DNA of 64,000 nt, taken from assembly GCA_030950285.1 (NCBI GenBank), contig JAUZRR010000033.1, positions 1-64,000 on the forward strand, in the 5' to 3' direction. Below are positions 48,274 through 58,029 of this stretch, piece after piece. Numbering within the stretch: position 1 is the stretch's first letter; every line of letters starts with the position of its first letter. Origin of the DNA: Planctomycetota bacterium (lineage in GTDB: Bacteria; Planctomycetota; Phycisphaerae; Phycisphaerales; UBA1924). The notes under the pieces were generated by a model. That model did not search any database, had not been told where the DNA came from, and saw only the letters and a program-made list of their open reading frames with translations. Both the position numbers and the translations under genes were made by a program.

Positions 48274-49266
48274 TCAGTCCCAAAAAAGCGCCACCCGCGG
48301 GTCGTCGACATCGCTGTCGATCGTCACGTTGCCCCACGGCCGCAGGTAGGCGTTGGTCCACCGGCCCGGGCGGTCCTGATCGCCCGCAGCGTTGGCGGTC
48401 GCGTCGTTGTCGTTCTCGTTATAGAACACATTGTCGGCGAACGACGACGTATTCGACCCCGTGCCGAATGACATTTTGAGCCCCACCGGGTCGGGCTGTT
48501 TGGTGAACTCGACCCGCCCGTCGCCGTACGCGAGATGCCCGTTCCATTCGTTGTCGGCACCGTAGAACCGCAGCGTGTTCGAGTTGACGCCGAGTGTCAG
48601 GTGCAGCCTCCAGTTGCCCGGCGTGCCCTGATAGATCGGCCCGCGGTTGCCGGCGACCACGGAGTTGCCCGCAAAGTCGCTGTTCCATGCTGCCGAGCGC
48701 TCGCCGAAGGGGAACGCGGTCGCGTAGCTGGTGTGCCCGACGGCTTCGCCTGATTCGCCCTTCCGCCTCCCGTTGCTGGGCACGCCGGAGAACGAGTCCT
48801 GCTCGCCGGGGAAGCCCGCGAATCCGGGGTCCCAGAGAGCGAGTTCGGGTCGGTTTGCCAGCGACGCCTCGTCCTTTTCGTATTCGGTGTCGCGCACGAT
48901 CAGTTCGTTGGTCTCGGCGGGGCTGATGGCTTGCTGGGCTTCGAGCATGCCGTTGAAGATCAACACCGACAGGATGTTGCCGGTGTTGTCTTTGACGAGC
49001 CCGGGGTTGCTGCCCGAGTCGATCGTGTTGCCCGCAAGGTCGATCGAGCTGGGGCGTGGGAAGTCCCCGTCGTGCTGGCCGGCCCAGACGATCATGCCCT
49101 GCACGATCGAGCGGACGTGCGTCGAGTCCTTGGCTTGCAACGCGTAGCGGCGAGCCGCCCCGAGCGCCGGCACCAAGATCGCGATGAGGATCGCGATGAT
49201 CGCGATCACCACGAGCAGTTCGATGAGTGTGAAACCCCAACGACGCCGCGACTGTCCTAGCAACAT
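48274..49266 (-). CDS. Type II secretion/pilin-like protein (prepilin-type N-terminus)
   Basis: [31 protein letters not shown]. Confidence 0.88.
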   Translation of the reverse strand: MLLGQSRRRWGFTLIELLVVIAIIAILIAILVPALGAARRYALQAKDSTHVRSIVQGMIVWAGQHDGDFPRPSSIDLAGNTIDSGSNPGLVKDNTGNILSVLIFNGMLEAQQAISPAETNELIVRDTEYEKDEASLANRPELALWDPGFAGFPGEQDSFSGVPSNGRRKGESGEAVGHTSYATAFPFGERSAAWNSDFAGNSVVAGNRGPIYQGTPGNWRLHLTLGVNSNTLRFYGADNEWNGHLAYGDGRVEFTKQPDPVGLKMSFGTGSNTSSFADNVFYNENDNDATANAAGDQDRPGRWTNAYLRPWGNVTIDSDVDDPRVALFWD

Positions 49267-49349
49267 GACGCTTCCCTCCGGCCCCGCTTGCGAGCCCTCG
49301 CTGCCCTCGGTGAGTACTTCTCGAATCTGATACGTCCCAGAATCAAAGC

Positions 49350-49377
49350 GGGTCCGCCGCCGTGAGGCGACGGACCC
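49350..49377 (-). terminator. Terminator-like hairpin
   Basis: GGGTCCGCCGCC-GTGA-GGCGACGGACCC downstream of the 49427-50425 gene. Confidence 0.55.
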
Positions 49378-49426
49378 GTGCGTGTGCGATGTCCGGGAAT
49401 CTGCTCCCGGCAGATTTCGCGTGGAA

Positions 49427-50425
49427 TCAGTCGTAGAAGACGTCGATGTTGGCGCCCGAGTTGTTGCCCGTGCTGTAGTTCCTCACGAAGAACGAGCGGA
49501 GGTAGGCGTTGGCGTTGTTGGCGTTGCCGGTCAGGTTCTCGCCGTCCTGCTTGGTGCGATCGCTGTCCTTTTCATTGACGAAGAGGTTGTCACGCTGCGA
49601 GCGGCTCTGCGGGGCAAGCATAGAAAACGTGTAGACGATGCCCTCGGGGTCGGGCGACTTCTCAAAGCTGACGTGGCTGTCGTTGTAGCCGATGTTGCCT
49701 TCCCACTTGGTGCGGGTGCCGTGGATGAGGAGGGTGTTGGAGGTAAGGCCGACCTCGGTGTCGTAGGTGTTGTTGTTGCCGCTGTCCTGAATGAGCTGCC
49801 ATGTGCCTGTCTCGGCACCGCCAATCAGCTCGTAGCTCGGGCCACGGTTGCCCAGCGCGGCTTCGGTCGAGGTGAAGGTGTTGGCCCAGCGAGCGCGGCG
49901 CTTGCTGAAGGGCATGGAGTGGGCGTACGAGAAGCCGCCAGCGCCGGGCAGCCCGGTGAAGCGGCTGTCGTCCTCGTCCTCGGGAGTGGCGCGGAAACCG
50001 GGGTCCCAGAGCGCCAGCTTCTTGTCGCTGCCGGCGGCGGCCTGGGGCTCGTCGAACTCGTACTCGTCGTACTCACGGATATCGCCGTTGACCTCGGCGG
50101 GGCTCACGAGCATCTGGGTCGGGAAGAACGCGTTCCAGATGAGCACGGAGATGATGTTGCGGGTGTTGTCCTTCAGCTGGGTCTCACCACCGTCAGCAAC
50201 GGTGTAGTGAGATTTGTCCAGCTTGCCGGGCAGGGGGTAGTTGTCGTCGTTGTTCTGGGCGAACAACGCCATGCCCTGCATCATGCCACGGATCTGGCTG
50301 GAGTCCTTGAGCTGGCGGGCGGTGGCGCGAGCCTTGCCGAGCGCGGGCAGAAGGATGCCGATGAGCAGCGCGATAATCGCGATGACCACCAAGAGTTCGA
50401 TAAGGGTAAATGCACGATTCTTCAT
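49427..50425 (-). CDS. Type II secretion/pilin-like protein, paralogue of the 48274 gene
   Basis: [34 protein letters not shown]; shared layout (ALWDPGF, NTL...G..W.G...Y.D). Confidence 0.88.
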   Translation of the reverse strand: MKNRAFTLIELLVVIAIIALLIGILLPALGKARATARQLKDSSQIRGMMQGMALFAQNNDDNYPLPGKLDKSHYTVADGGETQLKDNTRNIISVLIWNAFFPTQMLVSPAEVNGDIREYDEYEFDEPQAAAGSDKKLALWDPGFRATPEDEDDSRFTGLPGAGGFSYAHSMPFSKRRARWANTFTSTEAALGNRGPSYELIGGAETGTWQLIQDSGNNNTYDTEVGLTSNTLLIHGTRTKWEGNIGYNDSHVSFEKSPDPEGIVYTFSMLAPQSRSQRDNLFVNEKDSDRTKQDGENLTGNANNANAYLRSFFVRNYSTGNNSGANIDVFYD

Positions 50426-50848
50426 GTGATGCACTCCTGTGCGTTGCGTCCCGTCGGCACACCCCGAGGGAACAGATACAACTCAGACTCTTCACAGGGT
50501 GCCTCAATCACCTCTCGGACACACCGCCCGAGATCGCGGAGACAACCCACCAACGACCATTTCGGCAAACCCCTCAACACGACGAAGGACACGGTGTGGG
50601 TGCCCATGCGGCGAGCGAGAAAGCTGCCCGAGTTGTCGGCAGGCTGTCAATCCCCGGTCGGGACGAGAATGGCGGCCGATGAAATCAGCCGCGAAAAAGG
50701 ACGTTTGGAAACAACGCCGACCGAGACTTGCACACGCCTGCCTTCGCACGTGCGACATGCGATACGCTATCAACTGATATCCGGCTGTCAAGCCCTCTAT
50801 GTTCCCATAGCGCTGCGATGTTCCCGAAGTTCTCAGGAAAACCAAACA

Positions 50849-51334
50849 ATGACCGATCAAACGTCAGCCGAAAGCCGAGTCAAAGAGCTCGGCATCAAAC
50901 TTCCAGCCCCCCCGACACCAGTCGCAGCCTATGTCCCGGCCCGTCACGTCGGGGGGCTCCTCTTCGTCAGCGGCCAGATCCCCATCGCCGATGGCACCCT
51001 GCTCGCCACCGGGCGCGTCCCCGATCAAGTCGGCGAAGAGCTCGCCCGGGCCTGCGCCCGCCAGTGCGCGCTCAACGGCCTGGCGGTCGTCAAAGCCGCG
51101 CTCGGCTCGCTCGATCGCGTCAAGAGCGTCGTCCGTGTCGGGTGCTTTGTCGCGTCCGAGCCCGGGTTCGGCGGCCAACCCGGGATCGCCAACGCGGCCA
51201 GTGAGTTGCTCGTCGAGGTCTTCGGCGACGTCGGCCGCCACGCCCGGGCGGCGATCGGGGCGGCCTCGCTGCCCTTGAACGTACCGGTGGAGATCGAGTT
51301 CGTCTTTGAGGTTGACGCTGTTGCTGGCGAATAG
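50849..51334 (+). CDS. RidA family protein
   Basis: GGLLFVSGQIPIADGTLLATGRV; VEIEFVFEV. Confidence 0.88.
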   Translation: MTDQTSAESRVKELGIKLPAPPTPVAAYVPARHVGGLLFVSGQIPIADGTLLATGRVPDQVGEELARACARQCALNGLAVVKAALGSLDRVKSVVRVGCFVASEPGFGGQPGIANAASELLVEVFGDVGRHARAAIGAASLPLNVPVEIEFVFEVDAVAGE

Positions 51335-51364
51335 TGGCTCAAGCACGACCGCTACGCTCTGCGT

Positions 51365-51994
51365 ATGAGTACCGAAGAACCAAAGCCCGGCAAGAAACGT
51401 GCCTCGGGGCCGCCCAACGTGATGGCCGACCTCTTGAGCAAGTCCAAGGTCGCCGACGCCACCCCCTGCCCGAACTGCAAGAGCTACATGACCGGCGAGA
51501 GCGTGATTTGCACGCACTGCGGCTACAACTCGCAAACCGGCAAGAACATCAACACCCGAGTCATCGACGCGCCGAAACAGAAAAAAGTCAAAGCGCAGCG
51601 CGGCTCCTCCTTCAACTTTGACCCGATGCTCACGGTCTGGGCCATGGCGCTCTTCTACGGTGCGATGAGCGTTGGTATCTTTCTGTTGCCCGACCTCTTC
51701 ATAGCACTCGTGCTCATCGTCGCGGTCGCCGGCCTGATCGTCGGCATCACCGTGCTGGTCACGACCTTTCTCGACGGCGATATCTTCTGGGGCATCGTCA
51801 TGCTGATCCCTGTCATCAACATCGCCTCGATCTACTACGTGCTCGTGATCTACCAGCGCCCCGTACTCAGAGCCCACTGGATTCTCGCGGTCGGCGCCAA
51901 CATACTCGTCGCCGTGCTGGCGACGTCGTACGGCCCGGAAGTTGCCGAGACTGCAAAGGCGGTTTCCGCTGTGTTTTTCAGCCACTTGGCGTAG
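51365..51994 (+). CDS. Membrane protein with zinc-ribbon N-terminus
   Basis: CPNCKSYMTGESVICTHCGYNSQTGKN plus TM helices. Confidence 0.65.
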   Translation: MSTEEPKPGKKRASGPPNVMADLLSKSKVADATPCPNCKSYMTGESVICTHCGYNSQTGKNINTRVIDAPKQKKVKAQRGSSFNFDPMLTVWAMALFYGAMSVGIFLLPDLFIALVLIVAVAGLIVGITVLVTTFLDGDIFWGIVMLIPVINIASIYYVLVIYQRPVLRAHWILAVGANILVAVLATSYGPEVAETAKAVSAVFFSHLA

Positions 51995-52037
51995 AGCGAT
52001 TGACGTGCTTTGTTTCTCTGGATTTGGATAGTAGTTG

Positions 52038-52115
52038 TCCCCTCGCTCGCGCGAGGGGCTCTGCTTAAGGTGTCGCGCGTACGGAGAAAGGAGTCTCTCG
52101 CGCGAGCGAGGGGAC
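52038..52115. repeat. Inverted pair of the palindromic repeat
   Basis: tcccctcgctcgcgcgaggggctct (52038) and gagtctctcgcgcgagcgaggggac (52091). Confidence 0.8.
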
Positions 52116-52178
52116 GTGCGATTTTTCTGAAAGCCAGAAATGACAAGGGGCGTGTCTTCAATACACGTGCAAGACGCC

Positions 52179-53453
52179 CTACAACGGCCGCCTCGGGCTC
52201 AGCGCCGCGTTGGCCAGCAGCAGCCCGGTCACCAGCCCGACCGCGACCAGCACCATCGCAAACGCCGCTTCCACGCCGCCGATGGTGTCGTTGTGGACGA
52301 ACGAATCGACGCTGCGAAACCCGAGTGATCCGGGCACGAGCAGCATGATGCCCGGGACCGACAGCACCGCCGAGGGGCGGTCGGCGATCCGCGCCCAGCC
52401 GTTGGCGGCGAGCCCGACCACAAACGCACCGAGGCACGCCCCGATCTCCGGGCCAAGCCACTCTGCGCCGAGGCGGGCGCCAGCAAACCCCAACGCGCCC
52501 GCGGGCAAGATCACCGGCAAGTCGCGCGGCTTGGCCCGGAACAGCACCCCGAGCGCCAGCGGCGCCACGAGCAGCGCCCCGGCCAACGCGACACCCGGCA
52601 GCGGCACCACCGGGTCGCTCGCCACGCCGTAGAGCCCGATCGCCGCCCGCTGCCCGATCGCCACCCCAAAGCCCAACGCCACGAAGATGGTGAGCGCGCC
52701 CATGAGCCGCGCGGTCCCGGCCGCCAGGTGCCGGGTTGCGAGTTCGGCGACCGCGGTGGTCAGCGTCAGCCCCGGCACCAGCGCGATCACCGCGGCCAGC
52801 GCGACCAGCGACGCCGACATCGGCGTCATCGCGGTCGCCAGCGCCCCAGCCAGGAACGCCGCGACGAACCCCACCACGAAGTCCATCAGCCGCGCCAGGT
52901 GCCGGTGCCGCGCGACAGCCTGCAGCACAACCCCCACGACAAACCCGACCAGCGCCGCCCCGACCACGTCGCGCCACCCGCCGCCGAAGAAGACCCCCGC
53001 GGTCGCCGACGCCGCTGCCTGGGCCATCACCATCGCCAGCGGGCCGTACCGGGAAGGCTCGACAACAACCGCGTCGAGCCGGGCCAGCCCCTCGGCAGCC
53101 GTCGCCTTGTCGTCCAGCACGTCCCGCAGCACCGCGTCGATCTGCGATTGCTTTTCGAGGTTGACCTCACCGGATTCGAGCCGCAGCAGGTGGGTGCGTT
53201 GCTCGCCGTCGGACCCGATCGCGGCAAAGACCGCGGTCGGGGTGGCAAAGAACTGGGCTTCCATGCCGAGGTGTTTGGCGCAGCTCATCGCGGCGTCTTC
53301 GAGCCGGTGGGCGGGGATGCCGAACGCCGCCATGAGCAACGCCAGCCGCAGCACGAACCGCTCGGAGACCGCCGCGTCCGGCGTGGGGGGCGTGGGGGGC
53401 GTGGGGGGCGGTGCGTGGGGTGGCCGAGATTGCGGGGCTGGTGTGTGCATCAC
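52179..53453 (-). CDS. Threonine/serine exporter family protein
   Basis: ThrE-like layout: RLALLMAAFGIPAHRLEDAAMSCAKHLG; multiple TM; VPGLTLTTAVAELATRHLAAGTARLMGA. Confidence 0.85.
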   Translation of the reverse strand: MMHTPAPQSRPPHAPPPTPPTPPTPDAAVSERFVLRLALLMAAFGIPAHRLEDAAMSCAKHLGMEAQFFATPTAVFAAIGSDGEQRTHLLRLESGEVNLEKQSQIDAVLRDVLDDKATAAEGLARLDAVVVEPSRYGPLAMVMAQAAASATAGVFFGGGWRDVVGAALVGFVVGVVLQAVARHRHLARLMDFVVGFVAAFLAGALATAMTPMSASLVALAAVIALVPGLTLTTAVAELATRHLAAGTARLMGALTIFVALGFGVAIGQRAAIGLYGVASDPVVPLPGVALAGALLVAPLALGVLFRAKPRDLPVILPAGALGFAGARLGAEWLGPEIGACLGAFVVGLAANGWARIADRPSAVLSVPGIMLLVPGSLGFRSVDSFVHNDTIGGVEAAFAMVLVAVGLVTGLLLANAALSPRRPL

Positions 53454-53829
53454 GAGCCCTGATGCTAGAGCACCCGCATGGCAGGTATCGCGCTCGGGTG
53501 GGTTGGAAGTTGGGTGCCACTGGGCGCGAGCCCAATGGCGCCCTGCCTGCCCCGCGAGGTGTGTTCAGGATGCCGCCCGCACCAAAACAACCAGCAGAAA
53601 CGCGACCACGCCGAGCAGGACGAAACCACCGACGAAGAAACCGAGGGCCGCCGCACCCAACCGGCCACTGGGACTCTTTGTACGCGGCTGCTTGTCCCCG
53701 CGCCGAGGATCAGATCATGCGTGCCTGGCATCACGGGCAATCTCCCTCCCGCGTGCTGCGATGTAGCCGGATCGTCTGAAATCAGGCCCCCGATTGCACT
53801 GCATGCAGACACCCGCGGCGCGCCGCCCG

Positions 53830-54937
53830 TCACGCCTTGACTGACCGCCGCCGCTGCAACTCGGCACTCACGAACGGCTCGATGTGCCCTTGCAACACCT
53901 TCTCGTAGTTCGATTCCTCGTGCCCGGTGCGGTGGTCTTTCACCCGGTTGTCGTAAAAGACGTAGCTGCGGATCTGCGTCCCCCAGCCGCGCCCGACGTC
54001 GCCGCCCTTGGCTTCCATCAGCTCGGCCGCCCGCTTGTCCTCTTCCAACTGTTCGAGCTTGGCTTGCAGGAGCGTCATTGCCTGGCGTTTGTTCTGGGAC
54101 TGTTCGCGGTGGGTGCTGGCGACCACCATAAACCCCGTCGGCTTGTGCACAATGCGGCACGCCGACGCGACCTTGTTGACGTTCTGCCCGCCCGGCCCAG
54201 ACGACCGCGCAAAGAACGTGAAATCAAGCTCGGTCTCGGGGATCTCGAGCTTTGATTCTTCAAACTCGGGCGTCACATCAACCGTCGCAAAGCTCGTCTG
54301 CCGCTTGCCCTGCGCATTGAACGGCGACACCCGCGCCAGCCGGTGCGTCCCGTGCTCGCACGCCAGGTTCCCGTACGCATACGGCCCCTTGATATGCAGC
54401 GTCACGTGGTCCACCCCGACCTCGGTGCCGTAGGTCTTGGACAGCTCCTCGACCTTGAACCGCATCCGCTCGCAGTAATAGAGGTACATGCGGAAGAGCA
54501 TCTCGGCCCAGTCGTTGGCCTCGGTCCCGCCGTCCCCGGCCGAGATGGTCACGAAGCAGTTGCGGTGGTCGTGCTTGCCCGAGAGCAAAGACTGCAACTC
54601 GACCCGCTCCATCAGGCCGCGGAGCGAGAACAGCGCCTCGTCGGCCTCGACCAGGAGGTCCTTGTCGCCCGACTCCTTCGCCATCTCGTAGGCGACCTGC
54701 GCATCGTCAAACTGCTCGATCACCGCCTTGAGCGGCTCGATCTGGGCCTTGGTCAGCTTGAGCTTTGCGACGGTCTCCTGCGCCTTGTCGGGGTTGTCCC
54801 AGAAGTCCATCGCCGACATCTGCTCTTCGAGATCGGCGAGGGTCGAGAGTTTGGTGTCGTAGTTAAAGAGAGTCGCGGATCGTGACAATCCGCGCCTCAA
54901 GATCGTCGATCACCGGCTGGTGTGCGTCGAAATGCAT
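53830..54937 (-). CDS. prfB: Peptide chain release factor 2, predicted +1 programmed frameshift at CTT-TAA-C (54868-54862)
   Basis: GGQ motif SSGPGGQNVNKVAS. ORF1 MHFDAHQPVIDDLEARIVTIRDSL* (54937-54863) fuses +1 to NYDTKLSTLADLEEQMSAMDFWDNPDKAQ.... Confidence 0.88.
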
Positions 54938-55126
54938 GGGCGAGCCTCCTGAAACGTGCAGGCAGTCTAGGCGAGAGGCCAATCCGGGCGGCTTGCCAGC
55001 GGGCTTTTTCCGATCAATGCGCCGAAACCAGAACCCGGCGGCGTTGTACACAGACAAGGGCCGTCCGCCCGCACCATCAACGCCCCCACCGGCTCACCCC
55101 CGCTCACCCCGCTCAGGAGATCACCC

Positions 55127-56332
55127 ATGCGTATGAACCGCCTCTTCGTGCTGCTCGCTGTTGCCAGCTGCTCTGCTGCGATCGCTTCGTCCGCCTGGGC
55201 GCAGGACTCACGCCGGTCCGAACTCGCACAACGCGTCGCATTGGAACGGCTCGCTGCCGAGCAGGCCAATCAAGACAAAGTACTCGTCTCGCTCGACTTC
55301 CCCGGCGGCACGCTCACCGAGTGGGTCGTCGCCCTCACCCAGGCCGCCAAACCGGACCCCGCAAACATCATCCTCCGTGGCGATGCCGACCGTATCCCCA
55401 TTGAGCCAACGAAGCTCGACAACGTGCCTCTCTCCGCGGCGATCGACGTTGTTTCGGGTGACTACCAGGTCGGCGACGCCAGCTACATCGTCTCGAACAG
55501 GGAATACCAAGAAGCCGCTGGGCGTTCTGTCTTTGCGCTGCAGGTGATCAATGCCGGCCGCCGGACACCGAGAGGCACCCAACAACCCAACTCCCGCGAC
55601 ATCATCGTCCTCCAAATCAAGGAGCTCACCACCGCGCTGCCGGGCGATCCACCCGAGGCCGTCGTTCCTGCCGAAACCATCCTGACCGCGATCGAGACCG
55701 TCCTCGAAGTCGCCGCCGACGACGGCAAAACCGACATGAAGTACCACGCCCCCTCCGGTCTCATCATGCTCGCCGGCCCGGTCCCCTCACTCCGGGCTGC
55801 GCAGGAAGTCGTCGATCAGATGGCAAGTGACATGAGCTTCCGTCGCGACCGGTCCCGCGAGTTGCAGAACAGCCAGGGGCTCGGCCGGCCCGAGTTGCTC
55901 GAACGCGACCTTGCCGAAGCCGTCGCCGATCTGGAAATGGCCCGCGTCCAGTTGCAGATGGCGACCAAGCGGTACGAAGTCGTTGCCCAAAGCCTCAAAG
56001 AGGCCGAGAGGCTCAAGGCCGGGGGGTTCGTTTCCGACGGTGAGGTCAGCACCAACCAGCTCCGGCTGATCGAATCCCAAGCCGAGATCGAGAAAGGCCG
56101 TATCCAGGCCGAGCTCAAGCAGCAGATCGTCGAACAGCTCCAACGCTTGCTCGAACGCTCCCGCACCATCGCGACCGGTGGCAACACCTCCGACGAAATC
56201 CACGCACTCCGTGCCGAGAACACCATGCTTCGTGATAGACTCGCCGCGATGGAGGCCGAACTCGGCAAGCTCAGGGATCTCTTCGCCGCACCGCCCGCCA
56301 GCCGTAACCGCTCGGGCGGTGGCAGCCGCTAA
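55127..56332 (+). CDS. Secreted protein with coiled-coil C-terminus
   Basis: Signal peptide AAIASSAWAQ; LDFPGGTLTEWVVAL; heptad-rich C-terminus. Confidence 0.6.
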   Translation: MRMNRLFVLLAVASCSAAIASSAWAQDSRRSELAQRVALERLAAEQANQDKVLVSLDFPGGTLTEWVVALTQAAKPDPANIILRGDADRIPIEPTKLDNVPLSAAIDVVSGDYQVGDASYIVSNREYQEAAGRSVFALQVINAGRRTPRGTQQPNSRDIIVLQIKELTTALPGDPPEAVVPAETILTAIETVLEVAADDGKTDMKYHAPSGLIMLAGPVPSLRAAQEVVDQMASDMSFRRDRSRELQNSQGLGRPELLERDLAEAVADLEMARVQLQMATKRYEVVAQSLKEAERLKAGGFVSDGEVSTNQLRLIESQAEIEKGRIQAELKQQIVEQLQRLLERSRTIATGGNTSDEIHALRAENTMLRDRLAAMEAELGKLRDLFAAPPASRNRSGGGSR

Positions 56333-56367
56333 ACCCCAACCCCCCACCCCCCCACCCCCCACCCCGC

Positions 56368-57087
56368 GTGCCCGACGCACCACCACACCACGAGACCGGG
56401 CAGAAAGAGCAGCAGCACGTGAGCGGCACCCCCGGCACCCCCGCCATCCCACTCACCACGCTCCCTGCATCGCTCCCCAGCCACGGGTCCGCGGCCGACG
56501 ACACGGCCGCGTTGACCCGTGCTGCGGCGCGCGGCGATGCCGCCTCGTTCGCCACGATCTACGAACGCTGGTTCGGCCGCGCGCTCACCGCCGCCCACCG
56601 ACTCACCGGCCGCGACGAGGCGTTCTGCCTCGACGTCGTGCAGGACGCGATGCTCCGCGCCGCCCGCCGCATCCCCCCGCTGCCCAGCGAGGCAGCACTG
56701 GGCGCGTGGCTCTGCCGGGTTGTCCACCGCGCCGCCCTCGACCGGCTCCGTGCCGAGCGCCGCCGCGCCGCCCGCGAACGGGCCACAGCACCACACTCAC
56801 GCGCCCCAGCCCACGCCCCAACCCACGCCCCGGACGCCACGCCATCTGACTCCCTCGACGACGAGATCGCCTGGCTGCGAGCGCGGTTGCGAGAGTTGCC
56901 ACCCGACGAGAGCCGCCTGCTCGGCGCCCGCTTCGCCCACGGCCACACACTCGCGCAGGTCGGTGCGGCGCTGGGCATCACCGGCGACGCCGCCCACGGG
57001 CGTCTCCGCCGGGTGCTCAAACGGCTCGCCCGCCAAAGCCCGACCGACCCCCGCCCGCCCGCAGACCGACAGGACCATCAGCCATGA
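56368..57087 (+). CDS. ECF-type RNA polymerase sigma factor
   Basis: DAASFATIYERWFGRALTAAHRLTGRDEAFCLDVVQDAMLRAAR; LPPDESRLLGARFAHGHTLAQVGAALGITGDAAHGRLRRVLKRL. Confidence 0.87.
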   Translation: MPDAPPHHETGQKEQQHVSGTPGTPAIPLTTLPASLPSHGSAADDTAALTRAAARGDAASFATIYERWFGRALTAAHRLTGRDEAFCLDVVQDAMLRAARRIPPLPSEAALGAWLCRVVHRAALDRLRAERRRAARERATAPHSRAPAHAPTHAPDATPSDSLDDEIAWLRARLRELPPDESRLLGARFAHGHTLAQVGAALGITGDAAHGRLRRVLKRLARQSPTDPRPPADRQDHQP

Positions 57088-57722
57088 CCAACACCCCGCA
57101 CACAACGCCCCCTCGCATCGACTCGCTCGACGGGCTCGGCTCCGACCTGCTCTCGCCCGCCGCCCGCGCCCGCCGGGACGCGCTCCGCCCCGATGTCGAG
57201 GCTGTGGTCCGTGCCCGAGGCATCCGCCGCGTGGTTGTTCGGTCTGTCGCGGCGGTCGTGCTGCTCACGTCCGCGACCACACTCGCGGTCGTCGCCAACC
57301 GGGGCACACCGCCCCTGTCCACTCCACAAGGCACGCCCGCCAACCCGGGGCCGTCAAGCCCTCTCGCGCAGGGAGACCAGCTCCCCCACCCGGCAGCATC
57401 TCCCAACAACACCCCAACCCCCACCCTCTCCCCCACCATGTCCCCCGCTGTCCGCTCCCCCACCCTCGTCGGCTACGTCGTTGACGACCCCTCGGTGCTT
57501 GATCGGTTCGCAGCGAGTGACACCCCCTCGCGGGTCACGACGCTGGACGACCGCGAGCTGCTCGAGGAACTGCGGGCGGCCGGCCTGCCCGCGGGGCTGA
57601 TCCGCACCAACGGCCGCACCCGCCTGGCGTTCCACAACGCCCGACCCGCCCCCACCGCCGTCCCCACCGCTCCCCCCACCGCTCCCCCCACCGCCGTCCC
57701 CGGGGCCGACCCCATACCATGA
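57084..57722 (+). CDS. Single-pass membrane protein, candidate anti-sigma factor
   Basis: ATGA overlap with the sigma gene; RRVVVRSVAAVVLLTSATTLAVVANRG TM; Pro/Thr-rich linker. Confidence 0.55.
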   Translation: MTNTPHTTPPRIDSLDGLGSDLLSPAARARRDALRPDVEAVVRARGIRRVVVRSVAAVVLLTSATTLAVVANRGTPPLSTPQGTPANPGPSSPLAQGDQLPHPAASPNNTPTPTLSPTMSPAVRSPTLVGYVVDDPSVLDRFAASDTPSRVTTLDDRELLEELRAAGLPAGLIRTNGRTRLAFHNARPAPTAVPTAPPTAPPTAVPGADPIP

Positions 57723-57726
57723 CCGC

Positions 57727-58029
57727 GTGCCGACCCAGACCACCGAACCCCCGCCCGCTGCCACCACGACCACCGCCCCGGCCCCGGCTCCCGGGCTGGA
57801 CCCGACCACCAAGCAGGCGGTGAGCCAGGTCTCGGCGACCGCGATGGTCTCGTTGCTCCTGGTGCTCGTGGTCACCTGCGTGCTGGTTCTGCTCATGCTG
57901 CGACGCCGCAGCCGCGCCGGGCGAAAGGGCCGCAAGACCGACCTCCGCACCGACGCCTGGGCCGAGGCCGCCCGCCGGGTTGATCTCGAAGACCACCCCG
58001 ACATCCCCCGCGAGCCCGGCACCGAATGA
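57727..58029 (+). CDS. Small single-pass membrane protein (GTG start)
   Basis: ATAMVSLLLVLVVTCVLVLLMLRRRSRAGRKGRK. Confidence 0.55.
   Translation: MPTQTTEPPPAATTTTAPAPAPGLDPTTKQAVSQVSATAMVSLLLVLVVTCVLVLLMLRRRSRAGRKGRKTDLRTDAWAEAARRVDLEDHPDIPREPGTE

Noticed and set aside
53545-53700. Hydrophobic minus-strand frame (LGAAALGFFVGGFVLLGVVAFLLVVLVRAAS*) as a small membrane protein
   Set aside because: No start codon with RBS in frame; TGA lies upstream. Not supportable without expression data.
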